Shown here one piece after another: positions 37,803 through 48,513 of a stretch of DNA of 64,000 nucleotides (its first letter is position 1; every line of letters starts with the position of its first letter). The stretch comes from Stratiolaelaps scimitus (Eukaryota; Arthropoda; Arachnida; Mesostigmata; Laelapidae). The DNA is taken from positions 4,011,501 to 4,075,500 of the forward strand of contig JABWDB010000009.1 in assembly GCA_019614645.1 (NCBI GenBank). The letters are read 5' to 3'. The translations under genes were made by a program, and so were the position numbers. Under the pieces are notes generated by a model that searched no databases, had not been told where the DNA came from, and was given only the letters and a program-made list of their open reading frames with translations.

Positions 37803-40800
37803 CAACTAACCAGCGGATAGCGCGACGGCAAACCGGCAACACCGCGTGCAACGATCATCGAAGCGAAATCCGCGAAACTTGGAAGGAACACAGCGCGAAA
37901 GGGAAGCCAGTGTCGACGATGGTAGTACACGAGCAGTGTATTGCCATAAACAATATGTGCTGCTGCTGCTGCTTGTTGCTATTTACTGTTGCCTGTTTGC
38001 GAGTTCGTTGATTAAAGACGCGAGCACTGGCGAACGGCTTGCTAGCAGCTAGCTGATTGGTGGTTCGGCAGCTGATTCGCTTTTGACAATGTCCGTCATC
38101 CGGCATTATCCACATCGCGGCTTCCACGCAGCGATTCAGCTACTATATTCGATACACCGTCCGCTTGACTCCAGTTGCTCGGCCGAGCGTTCCGGTTGCA
38201 CCCAGGATCACAGATGGATGGGCTCGATGCCGGCCGGTGCAGTGGTCGGTGCCGTTTTCTAGCGTACTTCGTCAAGCGACGATTTGTGCTCGCCTCGACG
38301 ATGGAGAGAAAAATACCTCGTCCTGCCTTGAACCGCCACTTGAGCGTGGTGCGGATACCATCGAATGGCAACGATTTAGAACTGGTTGTACGCACGCAAA
38401 AATAAATGATTCCCAATGATGGACTGCAGTGCGCTCCCCGCTCACTATGCTTTACATTGTGTGCCTTGTTAAAAATCGAACCAATTAATTTTTGCGTTTC
38501 CCTAATTGTCTTCTCTGCGACAGCGTTCATCGTCGTCTTGTACGAACTCTTCAACTGTCTGCTAAGCGACAAATCACACCGCATCGCTGTAATAATACCC
38601 ACGTTTTATGCTGTTGCTCCTTTCTTTTTCATTCCCATTCGGACGAAATTGAAGAGAGAAATTGATGTTTTCAACGTTCGTCGTCTCTGAGCGCAAGAAA
38701 TAACAAAAAGTCGAAAGTTAAACGACACAGCCGAAAACCGACGACAACGACGAAAAACAATAAAAACGGAGCCAAAACGAATTTATGCCGTAACCACTAG
38801 GGGCCTCTCTCTCCCTCTCTCTCTCGGCTGAAGAATCAATCGAAGGTGGAAGCTACGCCAGCAGAGCAGGCGCGCCCCCTTCGAAAAGCTATTCGAACGT
38901 TTTCGACTAATTTACTGCCTCTCGAGGGAAGCCACCGAGCATTCGCCGGTGCGTATTTTTTTCTCGTTTACTGATGGCGTTCGTTGTTGCTGTTGTCGTT
39001 GCTGTCATTTCTGGTGCCATTGAGATCAGCCATAGGTCGTGGCGACTTTGACTAATGAAGCAGATCGTCTAGGTAGAAATCGTCGGGGAAATCGCAGGCC
39101 TGTAACGCTGATGGTAGCAGAGTCAGGCGTCTACCTATAGAGAACACATTGGTTACAGATATGGCTAAGAAAATGGCTGTGATGATCACTGTAGATGTTC
39201 GTCTTCTCGAATCGCGTCGGAATGAGTTTGCTAACACCCCCAGAATTTCAGTCTTCAGTTACACCCCCCCCCCCCAATTGAATACTAACTAAAATGTCAA
39301 GCTTCATTAAGAGATTTGCGGTTGAAGTGGCGGCGACGAAACGTTCACTCAGTGAATTTTAATTCTGTCTGCGTTAGTTGTACAGCTGGAGAGTTCCGTG
39401 CTCTCCATTAGTGACGAGCATTGTTTCGAGACGCGGATTACTATTGTTTATCATGTTGTTCCATGTGCGCCGGTTCGCTCAAGTTCGAAAAAGTGTCCGA
39501 GCTTATCTGTTCCATTCCGACAGAGAGAGGGGACTTTTTTTTGCGCACGTATAACGTTGAGGCAGATACACGCGAGATTTAGTTCGTCAGAGTGCCACGT
39601 GGCGAGACGAATATTGCATGCGTTTGATAGGTTCCCTGCGGCGTGTAAATTTCGAGCAGCCTGTCTCCACTACGTCGAGTGTCTGACAATTCTGCATTCT
39701 GCTGTTTCCAGTAAACGCTGAATTGCAGCGAGAGCCTTTCGCTGTTTCTTTTTGGGTGGACAAGCCGCCGATGATGGTGATGACTCTTTCGTATTAATCT
39801 CAGTGAAAAGGACATCGGCCATATTCGGCCTTGCCTCTGGCGCCTTCCCAACAAGGGGCATTTTTTTGCGTTCGTTATTTTTTGAAATGCATTTTCGTTT
39901 ATTCGTTGCCAAAGTTTTTTCCCGCTGCCGTCCCCGTACCGACCAGTAAAGGTCAAGCTTTATTGATTTATTAAAGGAACTGCATACAGTGCTCAAGTTC
40001 TCGCAGTACAGTAGTAGGCGCTTGGGATTCGTCGCCCAGACCGATCACTTCGGGAGTCATCTAGGTGACGGGGTTTTCACTCTACTTTTTCCTGGCTGCT
40101 TTGCGTAAGCGGGCAGTTCCCGTGGGGGATTTTTAGGGAGCGGAGTCTCTTTTGGGGGTTTCTTCTTGCGCGACAGAAATCTCTAGTTTAGAGAAAGAAT
40201 TCTCTCTGCTGCTGTTGCTGGTGAAGTTGTCGGATCGTCCCAATAATGGCGCCGCGGGCGCTGTTCTCTTTTCGGCGAACGACAAAAACGAAATAGGCCC
40301 TGATCTCGTTATTGAATTAGTTGGCAGTAGGCAATGTTTGTTCAAATTTTTCTAAGATGAGAAAAAATACACTCTAAAAATACACTCGAACGCCTCCTTG
40401 TACCTTGGGTTCAATACACCGTTTACAGGCATCAAGTGGAACCCTAGTTGAGCTAAGGTTGACATCGAGCCCTGAACAGTGGCGTGTATTTCATTAGATG
40501 CGGCCAAGGAGAGAAAGAGAGTTTGCTTCAGTGATAATGATGACGACGACCGCTCCTCGCAAGTAACGAGTGTAGCGATGGCTGTAGCGATGATGGTGGT
40601 GGGCGCTCATCAATGTCTTGCCGCGTGTCGCCTCTGTCGGCGGCGGTGGTCCTGGCGATGCTGCAGCACAATGCATTGAAGACACGCGTATATCTCGTTG
40701 AATTCCGAGATTGTTGAATACATGTGCGGATTCATCCTCTCAAACGCCAATCGCGCACGAAGAACGAAGAACGAACGCCCGGAAACGATCAAAGATAAGA

Positions 40801-40831
40801 TTCGCGATATGACGGTGGCGGCGTCTTCCCT
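37803..40831. other. no coding gene supported; right part may be 3' UTR of a - strand transcript
   Basis: No convincing coding exon was seen. If the - strand terminal exon at 41207-40832 is real, about 39.94-40.83 kb would be its 3' untranslated region, bounded by the two poly(A) signals at 39959-39972. A short CT tract lies near 38805-38825. Confidence 0.45.
39959..39972 (-). terminator. two overlapping-range poly(A) signals on the - strand
   Basis: TTTATT occurs on the + strand at 39959-39964 and 39967-39972, that is two AATAAA hexamers eight bases apart on the - strand. They lie about 860-870 bases beyond the TAG of the - strand terminal exon ending at 40832, a plausible 3' UTR length. 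AATAAA is common in A/T-rich DNA, so this is supportive only. Confidence 0.35.
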
Positions 40832-41207
40832 CTAGGTGCTTGTGCCGACGGTGGCCGTGGCGGCGACGACGGGGCTGGCTAGAAAGGGAGGCGACTGAAG
40901 AATTGCCGAGAACGGGGGTAACGCTGCGGGTGTTGACAGATCCATACTCGAATTAGTGCTTCCGCGTTCATGCAGCCCACCAAACGTGGAAGTCATCACT
41001 GCTATTGGTGGCGCCGAAGCCATCACTGGCCATGGTGGCTGCTGATGGTCCTTTTCGCTCACAATCTTATCCATCGTCTCCCCCGCCTGACGTCGATCGG
41101 CGACCACTCGTCGACTGCTAGCATGAGGCAGGGTGACGGGAGCATATGACGACGACGTCATCTTGTCCTCCCGTGGCTGTTGAGCGAATTGCTGGCTGTT
41201 CAGTGCT
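40832..41207 (-). CDS. candidate terminal exon, Ser/Pro/Ala/Thr-rich regulatory protein
   Basis: On the - strand the acceptor CGAATTTCAG is followed by 125 open codons to TAG, with one base completing a split codon (incoming phase 2). The peptide begins ALNSQQFAQQPREDK, has an in-frame Met with good Kozak context at 41161, and is rich in Ser, Pro, Ala and Thr with segments such as SSMDLSTPAALPPFSAILQ. This is typical of disordered C-termini of transcription regulators. MDLST loosely resembles CtBP-binding PxDLS motifs, but no folded domain is visible. Codon choice is not microsatellite-driven. Two poly(A) signals follow. It could be the last exon of the gene owning the psq-like exon at 45519-45467, but a connecting exon is missing; alternatively it is a single-exon ORF starting at 41161. 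Confidence 0.4.
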
Positions 41208-43356
41208 CTGAAATTCGAGCACTGAACACTCCCCTCCTCTCGGAACAGGTTGGACTAGCAAAACAGCTAAACGCCGTTAAGGAGAACGAAAACGCCCAAG
41301 TCGTCGCCGTCCTGCTCATATGGGGGTATACGCGAGGCCCGAAAATAGGGTGGTAAAGGTCGGGACGATGACGGCCGGGCGATCCGCTCCGTACGGGTAT
41401 CGAATCAACGAACTCAGCAGAGCTTCTATATATGCTTGGCTACGTTGTTGCGTAGGTGCTCGACCCATTGCACATTCACGCACCGCTGCTGATCATTGTC
41501 ATGATCTATCTAGCAAGTATCTAGTTCCATGCACCCAACAACCGGGGTGCATGGAACACAATAATAAACAATAGTAATTCGCGTCTTGAAAAAACGCTAA
41601 TCACAAATGGAGAGCACTGAACTCTCCCGCTGTACCACTAACATAGACATAAACACAAAATAGAAATTCGCTGTCTTCCTTACAATAAAACTGAGTGAAA
41701 TTGTCTTCCCTTCCGCTTCTCTGCAAAACACTTAACGAAGCCTGGCCTTTTATTCGGTATACAGTTTGGGCGAGGAGAATGGTTGAGAATATATAGGGAC
41801 TATTGGCGAATGGGCCCGATGTCATGCATTCGCGCACACGACTCAATAAAACATAGAACCCCCCATGCTTAAATATCTCTACCTGTTAAATTTCGTTTAT
41901 GACGTCGCACTCGTATTCGCGGAATTACCCCACGGCACATTTTTCAGACATTTTCTTTCTCTCCCCCGCTAAATTTCCCTTTCCTCATACGCTATGTTAC
42001 AGCTGCCAAATTCACAATGGGACTCGTGATGCTGTTGATGTCATGCCGTTACTGACTGTCGATATCGGGCATTTGTTCCGCATAAGCCTCGACGTCTTAA
42101 CACTGGCAAGCGACTTGCCAACTTGCCACGACCCTTGAATAATAGAGTAGGGTCTCCAGAGTTGATTTTCAATTGAGAACGGAACGAATTAGACTATTGT
42201 CTAATCGGTGTCGTCTGAAGGCTCAAACCGATCGTCGGGCCCTCTACCATCTACTGACGGCGGTTCTGAAGTACCGGCCAGGAGGCATCGAACTAAACCT
42301 TTATATAAAGCTTGAAATTACGCACACTTGCTAAATTACCTGCATTTCCCACACATTGCTGACCAGACACACACAGATTTCCCTCCTCTCCCCCGCCGAA
42401 TTAGCCTCTCCACATCCGCCGTGTTCGTTTACATTTTATGTCGTCTGCTACAATTTAAAATGACCAAATTCACGAAAAATATATATAATGTGGTGCTTTC
42501 GGACAGAGCAATCCTCAATCAAGCCGTTGCTTTGCTGGCTGTCTCGTGTCGATTTTTTTTCGTTGTTTCCGTGGCCACAGCTCGGGATTGGTGACATCAG
42601 AGAGTTGTCGGGATTGAGTAAGCCACGAAGCACAAAAACCAAAATGAAAGCCAAACGAAACAAATGTATCCATAATATTAAAAAAGAAATGCTGACAGCC
42701 GCTGCCGCCGCCGCCGCCGAAGACAAAAGGAAATCACACACATATGCAGATATTTTCTGTAAGAAATCAGTGACTTGGCAACATCGCGTCTCCCACCTTC
42801 TCTCTTTCTCTCGTTCTATTCGCTGTTTGATTCATTCGGGGTGGTCCTACAAAAACACGCCCCCGACAGGCATCCCGTGGCACCGTACTCCGCTGGCCGT
42901 AGGCGGCGGCAAAACAAATAGCCAGCACGTCATATGCCAGGCTGAAAACGAATATAACAACAGAATCTGTATTTGCATAGAGAACAATATCAAGCGTAGC
43001 GCATATACACGTACCCGAGCTATTAGGGAAATATTGCATTGCTGGTAAAAGGAGAAACCACTTTAGTGGTCGGTGAAAACGGTTCTGTTAAATGATTACC
43101 TGTCATCGCGTTGATAATGAGGAATTCGTCCAATGGTATCATTACATGTATGCTAGACAACACAGTTGAGCGGCACATTTTTCTCCGCTTCTAGCTGGCA
43201 ATTGTGTTTTGCGAAAGGCACAAATTAAAATCGGACAATTTCCGAGATTAAATCGACAGCTGCACTGTTGTCTATTGTATGATATGATGTATTAGATAGA
43301 TTCTGAGGGAGCAGTACGAGTGGCCGTATGCTAATGTTCACTTGATTGTTTTGCAG
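41208..43356. other. no gene supported; hairpin present
   Basis: Between the - strand terminal exon and the first detected lipocalin exon. It holds a 13-bp inverted repeat (41524-41557), a GCC triplet stretch near 42698-42720 and ordinary unique sequence. A + strand frame at 42488-43048 (186 codons) has no recognisable domain. I looked here for the lipocalin signal-peptide exon and for the second half of the psq-like motif and found neither. Confidence 0.5.
41524..41557. repeat. 13-bp perfect inverted repeat
   Basis: GTTCCATGCACCC at 41524-41536 and GGGTGCATGGAAC at 41545-41557 are exact reverse complements around the 8-base loop AACAACCG. It is not a simple repeat. It could be a hairpin in RNA or a dimer-binding site. 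Confidence 0.85.
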
Positions 43357-43573
43357 TTCCTTGGAGTATGGTTCGTAATTCAGAAGTCGCACTCGACGAC
43401 GTCCTGCCTGAAGGTGAACATCACTCGGCGAGGGGACGAAGATCTAAAGATCACCGAATATCGCCGCCTCGGCCTGCTCCAAAAGGCACTCGACCATACG
43501 CTTATCGATGTTGGCGTACTCAAAATTCCTGATCCGACTCAGCCAGCCAAGATGAGCGTGAAATTTTCCCTCA
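43357..43573 (+). CDS. apolipoprotein D-like lipocalin, internal exon A (barrel strands A to E)
   Basis: The acceptor TTGTTTTGCAG is followed in phase 0 by FLGVWFVIQKSHSTTSC, which carries the lipocalin GxW motif (G3, W5 of the detected protein). It continues through 72 residues to DPTQPAKMSVKFSL, matching the apolipoprotein D segment PAKLEVKFS. The donor is A followed by GTGAGTAT (phase 1). C17 corresponds to the family's second conserved cysteine, and N21-I-T is an N-glycosylation sequon. The family is secreted and binds small hydrophobic ligands such as lipids, pheromones or pigments in a beta-barrel; the ligand here cannot be told. The expected upstream exon with signal peptide and first CP motif was not found. 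I am confident of the family, less so of the exact orthologue. Confidence 0.9.
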
Positions 43574-44128
43574 GTGAGTATAGCGATTATGAAATGTTGA
43601 CAAAGAACACCTGCGCACACCAACGTCTTTGCATTTACACAAAACAAGTAGAGCAGACAAGTTGTTTGTCAAGTACAGACGGAATTGCCAAACAGCGACA
43701 TGGACATTCGTAATGGTGATTTTCTTGGACGAAGAGGTCGCATCGCATTGGACTGCACTTTATTCCCTGGTAGGTACCCCCCAGCAAATCGCCTCGCTCC
43801 GCCAGAGGCTGGCTCCTCAGAAATCGGAGATAGAGCTCTGATAGAAAAGTGCATGCTTCCTTAAGGCCGGCGACCCGGGCCTATGCCAGCTTCAAACGTA
43901 GTGTCTTTTTGTGGGTCGGCTTTGAGCCCTGGCCTGATATGAAGTGTCTACAAGCATACGAACGCTTGGGAGATTTTCAATGGCGTCTCGTCCTTTACCC
44001 CTCCCACCTTCTCCGCGAAACACCAGTACCAGCACCAGTGAAGTGGTGACCTGGTTAGTGTCAGCAGGCAGCTTCTGGAATAAATTATCCTCGTGGCTGA
44101 TCCTCGTGCCATAGCTGGGTATACTTAC

Positions 44129-44283
44129 CTCACTTGCTTTGCTTGACAGAACGAAGCTCACCTCATGCAGGCATCGCATTGAAAGGGACGAACAAACCGC
44201 TGCACCCCGCTGTGCAAGAGCTGTCATAAACAAGAGCGAATTTTTGCTTGTGTGGCAAAACTGCAACGAATCTGTCCGAGGCA
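44129..44283 (-). CDS. candidate internal exon, unrecognised
   Basis: On the - strand a very good acceptor (CTCCTTCTTCAACTTTCAG) and a very good donor (AGTGAG followed by GTAAGTAT) bound 155 bases. One frame is open throughout, entering in phase 1 and leaving in phase 0. It reads PRTDSLQFCHTSKNSLLF, then an Ala/Cys/Ser-rich stretch and LSSKASE. A second donor, CATGAG followed by GTGAGC, lies inside at 44162. Another frame is open for most of the length, so coding is not certain. The incoming phase does not fit directly after the psq-like exon at 45519-45467, which leaves in phase 0. No domain is recognised. Confidence 0.28.
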
Positions 44284-44749
44284 CTGAAAGTTGAAGAAGG
44301 AGCATCACTGAGCACATTTACGAGAGGAAACATACCCAGATTTGCGAGAAGAAAAATGTTAACTTGGAAATGACTACGAGAGGGTCAAGTTTTGATATTG
44401 TTTCAGGCCAAAAGAAAGTACTGACGATAAATGCGTCCCTTAGCTCTAACCTTCGGCGATGATCCTTACTTAAACGTTATTCTTGACAACTCAATATTTC
44501 TCTATCTGAAAACTTAAGCATCGTGTGAAACTGTAGTTCCATGAATATAGCTCAATTTGAAAAAATGAACTGAGCTGAACATCGAAACTCGACAATCGAG
44601 TGACAACGAGATTACAAAGACCTTTTCGGCACTTACTTACTTTTTGGGTTAATTAGCTCTTTAATAGTTTAACGCACTGGCGCTATCTAATCGTACCACC
44701 CGATTTGTTCTCACTCAATGGGTGGTCCTAACCGTTCATATCGCGTCGA

Positions 44750-44960
44750 GCCGGTGGCCTGGTGGTGCATTCGTGTGCTCCTTGCAATCGGAGGACACAC
44801 GTAGGTGCACGGGCTCGATACCCACCGTTGCACATTTGCATTTAGTTGCCCGTCTTACGAAGCAATGCTAAACAGCAGTACCGTGGACGTTAAACGTTGG
44901 CCGAGAGTCAGCCCGAAAACCTTAGCCGTTCCTGTACCACTAACGTGTATGCAAACGGTA
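44750..44960 (+). mobile_element. tRNA-derived SINE-like element
   Basis: Positions 44750-44830 resemble a degenerate tRNA gene. An A-box-like TGGCCTGGTGG lies at 44755-44765, an anticodon-arm-like hairpin with CTCC/GGAG stem at about 44773-44800, and a B-box-like GGGCTCGATACCC at 44811-44823. The 5' GCCGGTG pairs only partly with the 3' CACCGTT, so it is unlikely to be a working tRNA. A tRNA-unrelated tail seems to follow. The 3' limit is a guess, since no clear poly-A tail or target-site duplication is visible. No second copy was found in the window, so repetitiveness is inferred from the internal promoter pattern. Confidence 0.45.
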
Positions 44961-45297
44961 TATAGAAAAGGTTGAAGCCGCCGTCTCGAGGGTGTCGAAC
45001 GACTGAGGTTTTGAGGGGCTGGCTCTGCGAACAATGTTTCCCTGTACGTTTACGGCAAAGCATCCGTTTCGTCCACAGCCACCCGATTTACTTGAAACAT
45101 TTACCACAGGACACTACTACAAGAACTATACGTGTACCACAAATAAACATTTTCTAATGTTAGGCATCTCTCCAAATGGCCACTAACTGATTCGAGATAT
45201 CCAAATAGTTCCGACCGTTAATCACATTGTGTATTCTATTTTCTATAGATTAGGCCCATTATTCAGCCCTCCGTCGGCTCGAAGTGTACACCTCTTA

Positions 45298-45320
45298 TAT
45301 ATATATATATATATATATAG
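45298..45320 (+). repeat. TA microsatellite
   Basis: About 23 bases of alternating TA inside the first detected lipocalin intron. Confidence 0.9.
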
Positions 45321-45466
45321 ATATGTAGTGTTCAGAGTATACGATGTGCATCAATGTCTGACAATCTATCTTATCTGCTCGGTCGGCGTTTGCGTACCCG
45401 TCTCCACGTGATTCTCTTTGCATCATCAGTTATTTTTGTTGTCGCTCAAGCGCGGCTTCCACATAC

Positions 45467-45519
45467 CTGCAATGCATGCTTCAGATCATTTTTATCCCAA
45501 CCATAGCGTCGATCAACCT
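45467..45519 (-). CDS. candidate internal exon resembling start of a psq-type helix-turn-helix
   Basis: On the - strand the acceptor GCTTTAATCCTTCAG and the donor TTGCAG followed by GTATGT, both near consensus, bound a 53-base exon. Of the three frames only one is open: two bases completing a split codon, then VDRRYGWDKNDLKHALQ, leaving in phase 0. The pattern of an aromatic/basic start, W-x3-DL-xx-AL resembles the first helix of the psq helix-turn-helix (as in Pipsqueak, E93 and Bric-a-brac proteins), in which a WT/YTxEDLxxAL core is followed by a Gly and an IPxxTL turn. That second half should lie in the next exon and was not found at lower coordinates. The psq reading is therefore an inference from a short peptide; the splice sites are the stronger evidence. 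Confidence 0.42.
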
Positions 45520-46713
45520 CTGAAGGATTAAAGCGGATGGAATAATGACCATTCAAAGATTATCATCATTAATCATACGCCAGCGGCAGCAGCGACAACG
45601 ATATGGACACGTCCCTCGCGTGAATAGCGCCAAGGCACACAAGCGCCAGAGTGGCCCGTTGCAATTGCAGCAGAATCAACGCCGCTGCTACTGCGCTGGA
45701 TGAAGTTAACTCGACGGAAACGGCACGACGGCTCAGAGGGATGGTGCCTTTTTTTTCGTTTCGTCTCGTTCTGTCCCTGTTTCTGGAGCGATTCTGCCAT
45801 TTTTGCTGTCTTGCTCAGCAGGTAATGTCGTGCGTGCAGACCATCCATGACATGAGCTCCCGTCCGTGTCTCGATGATCTGCCAGTGGTTGGCGTGGCGG
45901 CACCGGCCGGGTCTCCCTTTGATCCGCCATTCGTACGGGCAGCGGGGCATCCGTCTTATCTATGTATATGGATCTGCGTGTGTCTATGTGTGTGTCTGTG
46001 TGTGTGTGGTGTTTCGTGCGTACATATGTTTGCGGTGGTTGACACATGGTGTCATCGATGGCTGGCTCGGCGAAAGGAGCCAACGAAGTTGGTACATTAT
46101 GCTTCATGCACGCTATTGCTAGTAGTCATTGTTGAATCACATGACGTGTGCGGGCATCTGCGCTGGGTTACCTATGCAATCATTGTGTGCCTCCATGTTC
46201 TCGTTTTTATCCATGTATATATTGTGACAGACCGGCGTACGCTGACATATGACATGAGGGCAGCAGGCGATCGTTCGCGAACGACAGATGATGAGATCAG
46301 ATTAGATTGTCGGATCAGAGCGGGACGACGACCATCGCGGTCAGTGGCGTTTACCGAACGCGAATGCTGCAGAGGTCCCAATTCGGCAAGAGTTGATTGT
46401 GTGGTCTAAAGCGTTTCTCGTTTTCCGCTTTGAAAATCGCCCCTGTCGCCCCGAAGAATGAGGACTCCTCCGAAGTCAAATGATTTTTCCTTCTCGTAGA
46501 CAAGCGCCTTTTGTAGTGCCGTGCTATGTCGTATAATGCAACAATCCAGTCGAGCGTTCCATGTTTTCAGTTCCTTTTCTTAGATGAATTTGCTTATCAT
46601 TTCTCTTTCATCTCGTTTCTTTGACAGCTGTTTATACGCCATTGCGTGTGTCTATCCATAGGAGAGGTGCCGCTAATATAACGGCGTCGAATTTCGTAAA
46701 AGGTTTCGCGTAC

Positions 46714-46863
46714 CTCCAGATTTTGCTGCCAGGCCGGAGGTTTCTTCGGTGACCCCTCCGTTTCGCGATACTCCGATACGTTTGCGCCGGCTCCCGAGCG
46801 ACGAAGCGACGTGTTTGCTAGCTGTGCGTTGACCGTGCACTCCGTTGTAACGGGTGTGTCCAT
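46714..46863 (-). CDS. candidate first coding exon, unrecognised
   Basis: A - strand ATG (G at +4) with an in-frame TGA three codons upstream and no acceptor between, so it would be an initiator. It opens exactly 50 codons, starting MDTPVTTECTVNAQLANTSL and ending SPKKPPAWQQNLE, directly before GTACGC, a good donor after CTGGAG, in phase 0. The peptide is polar and not repeat-derived. The PPAWQQNLE end recalls short Trp-containing motifs next to disordered regions in cytoskeletal adaptors, but that is only a resemblance. It lies about 1.2 kb upstream of the psq-like exon on the same strand, but the phases do not join directly, so an exon would be missing between them. Confidence 0.32.
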
Positions 46864-48488
46864 ATGCGAGTGTCAATTTCGTCTTCTCTGACGACCTAGG
46901 AAGCCCTCGTACTCCTGCTTAGATCAACATTCATGCGGTCTCCTCGTCCCGAAACCGGATTGCCAACAACATGCGCTGTGGGGACGTTACTGAGAGAGCT
47001 TTTCGTTTTTCGAACTGACGCATCAACTTACGTCATGACTGCACCAGAGCGACCTATCTACCTGTATCAGTAATCACTTCGATTCAATCGACTCAGCCAT
47101 GTTTTCTCTCGTAAGGGATTCACTCTCATAGGCACAAGCTGCTTCGTGTTCACATTGTCGCACGTCAGCCATTCGATCCAAATCGTTGTCGAAGGTCCAA
47201 ACGAGGTATGTGCCCAATCGGGATAGTCTCCGTTGCCCCATGATTTGCGGTATTAAATTGTTTCTTCATTTTTCTTCCACATTGGTCTGCACACTCGTCT
47301 TCGCCGTTGAGCCCATATCCCGTCCATACATTCGATGAATTGCGACGTTCCGGCTACGATGTCCTGCCGTGCCCTCATCCTGGATCTTCTCTGGTGAATC
47401 ACCCATTTGAAATGCTAGTTCTCCTCTTCTCCGAGCTACCTACATCTATCTTTGCCTCGCACCACTCAGACATAGGGCGGAGAACCCGTAAGGACACACA
47501 CACACACACGCAGAGTCGCGCGCTCTCCGGGTGGTTGTCTCTTTTCGCTGAGACACCACAAATCCTGTAAAATTGGCGGGTGTCGCGGCCCCGCCCGGGA
47601 AACCCGAAAAGGGAAAGACTAATCAGGGGACCCATTGCAGGCGATTTAGATATCTCGTCTTCACGCGGTCGCGCGCCTCCTGTTCCAATCTTGTAGCGCA
47701 GCGCTGATTTTTGCGTGGCGCACGAAATCCGCAAAGGAGAATCGAAGAAAATCATCCAAGTGGGCCAGATAAAGGGAGACAGATAGCTCGAGAGCCAGAG
47801 AGAGAGAGATTGAGCTCGATCAACAGCATTAGCTGGTGACCGCGATGGCGCCGGCACCACCGGCGAACTGTGTTACCATAACCACATCCAACTGCCAACG
47901 GCGGCAGATGAGAACGACACCCACGGGTGCTGGCTGAGGCGAATTAGACGATGTTGAGACGTTGACTGCAATAACGACATGTCGTTCGTATATCTGACTA
48001 TGTAGAGGGAACGAGATCGCTCGTTTGCGTTCATTTGTTGTGCTTTTGTTCGTCAGCCTCGCTGACGTTTACGGTGCCCGGGCGAGAACACTGACGTCGT
48101 ATGCAGAACCCCGCGTCATCAACTGCATCTTTCGAGAATACAATATGGGCGGGCGGGTGACGTAACAATCAGAGTAGTTAAGGAGTGGTCGGTCGGCCTT
48201 CGGTTGAGGTTTGTTTCACTGTGGGCGTTGAAGGAAGGCTTGTTTTATTTCAATGTATACCTGCCGTGTGAGCAGTGATCTATAAAAAACAAACACATTT
48301 TAGCAATGTATAAATAGAAATTCAAAATATACGCTTGTTGAATTTATGGCCGGACAGCGACTGAGTGCTATTATCACACTGTGACGCGCACAACTACTTA
48401 TACGATGGCATCAAATCAAATTTCTACCTCGATCACTATCGGCTAGATATTCGAAGGGATCAATATTTGCTTTTGCAGTTTCACAGTA

Positions 48489-48513
48489 CATATATATATA
48501 TATATATATATAT
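48489..48513 (+). repeat. TA microsatellite
   Basis: About 25 bases of TA in the lipocalin intron; another of about 33 bases lies at 48925-48957. Confidence 0.9.

Noticed and set aside
44129..44283. Second frame of the antisense exon reading FALVYDSSC as another lipocalin strand
   Set aside because: It lacks the TDY motif, meets a stop before the donor, and the match is a few residues only.
44750..44832. Intact tRNA gene
   Set aside because: Acceptor stem ends pair poorly, the anticodon loop is irregular and the A box departs from consensus, so SINE-like or pseudo-tRNA fits better.
45651..46409. 252-codon + strand open frame
   Set aside because: A Cys-Val-Cys stretch from a GT repeat lies in the middle and both - strand frames are open too; no recognised domain.
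47132..47205. + strand exon-like segment ending at GAG before GTATGT
   Set aside because: All three frames are open, the acceptor is moderate, and the phases cannot insert between lipocalin exons A and B.
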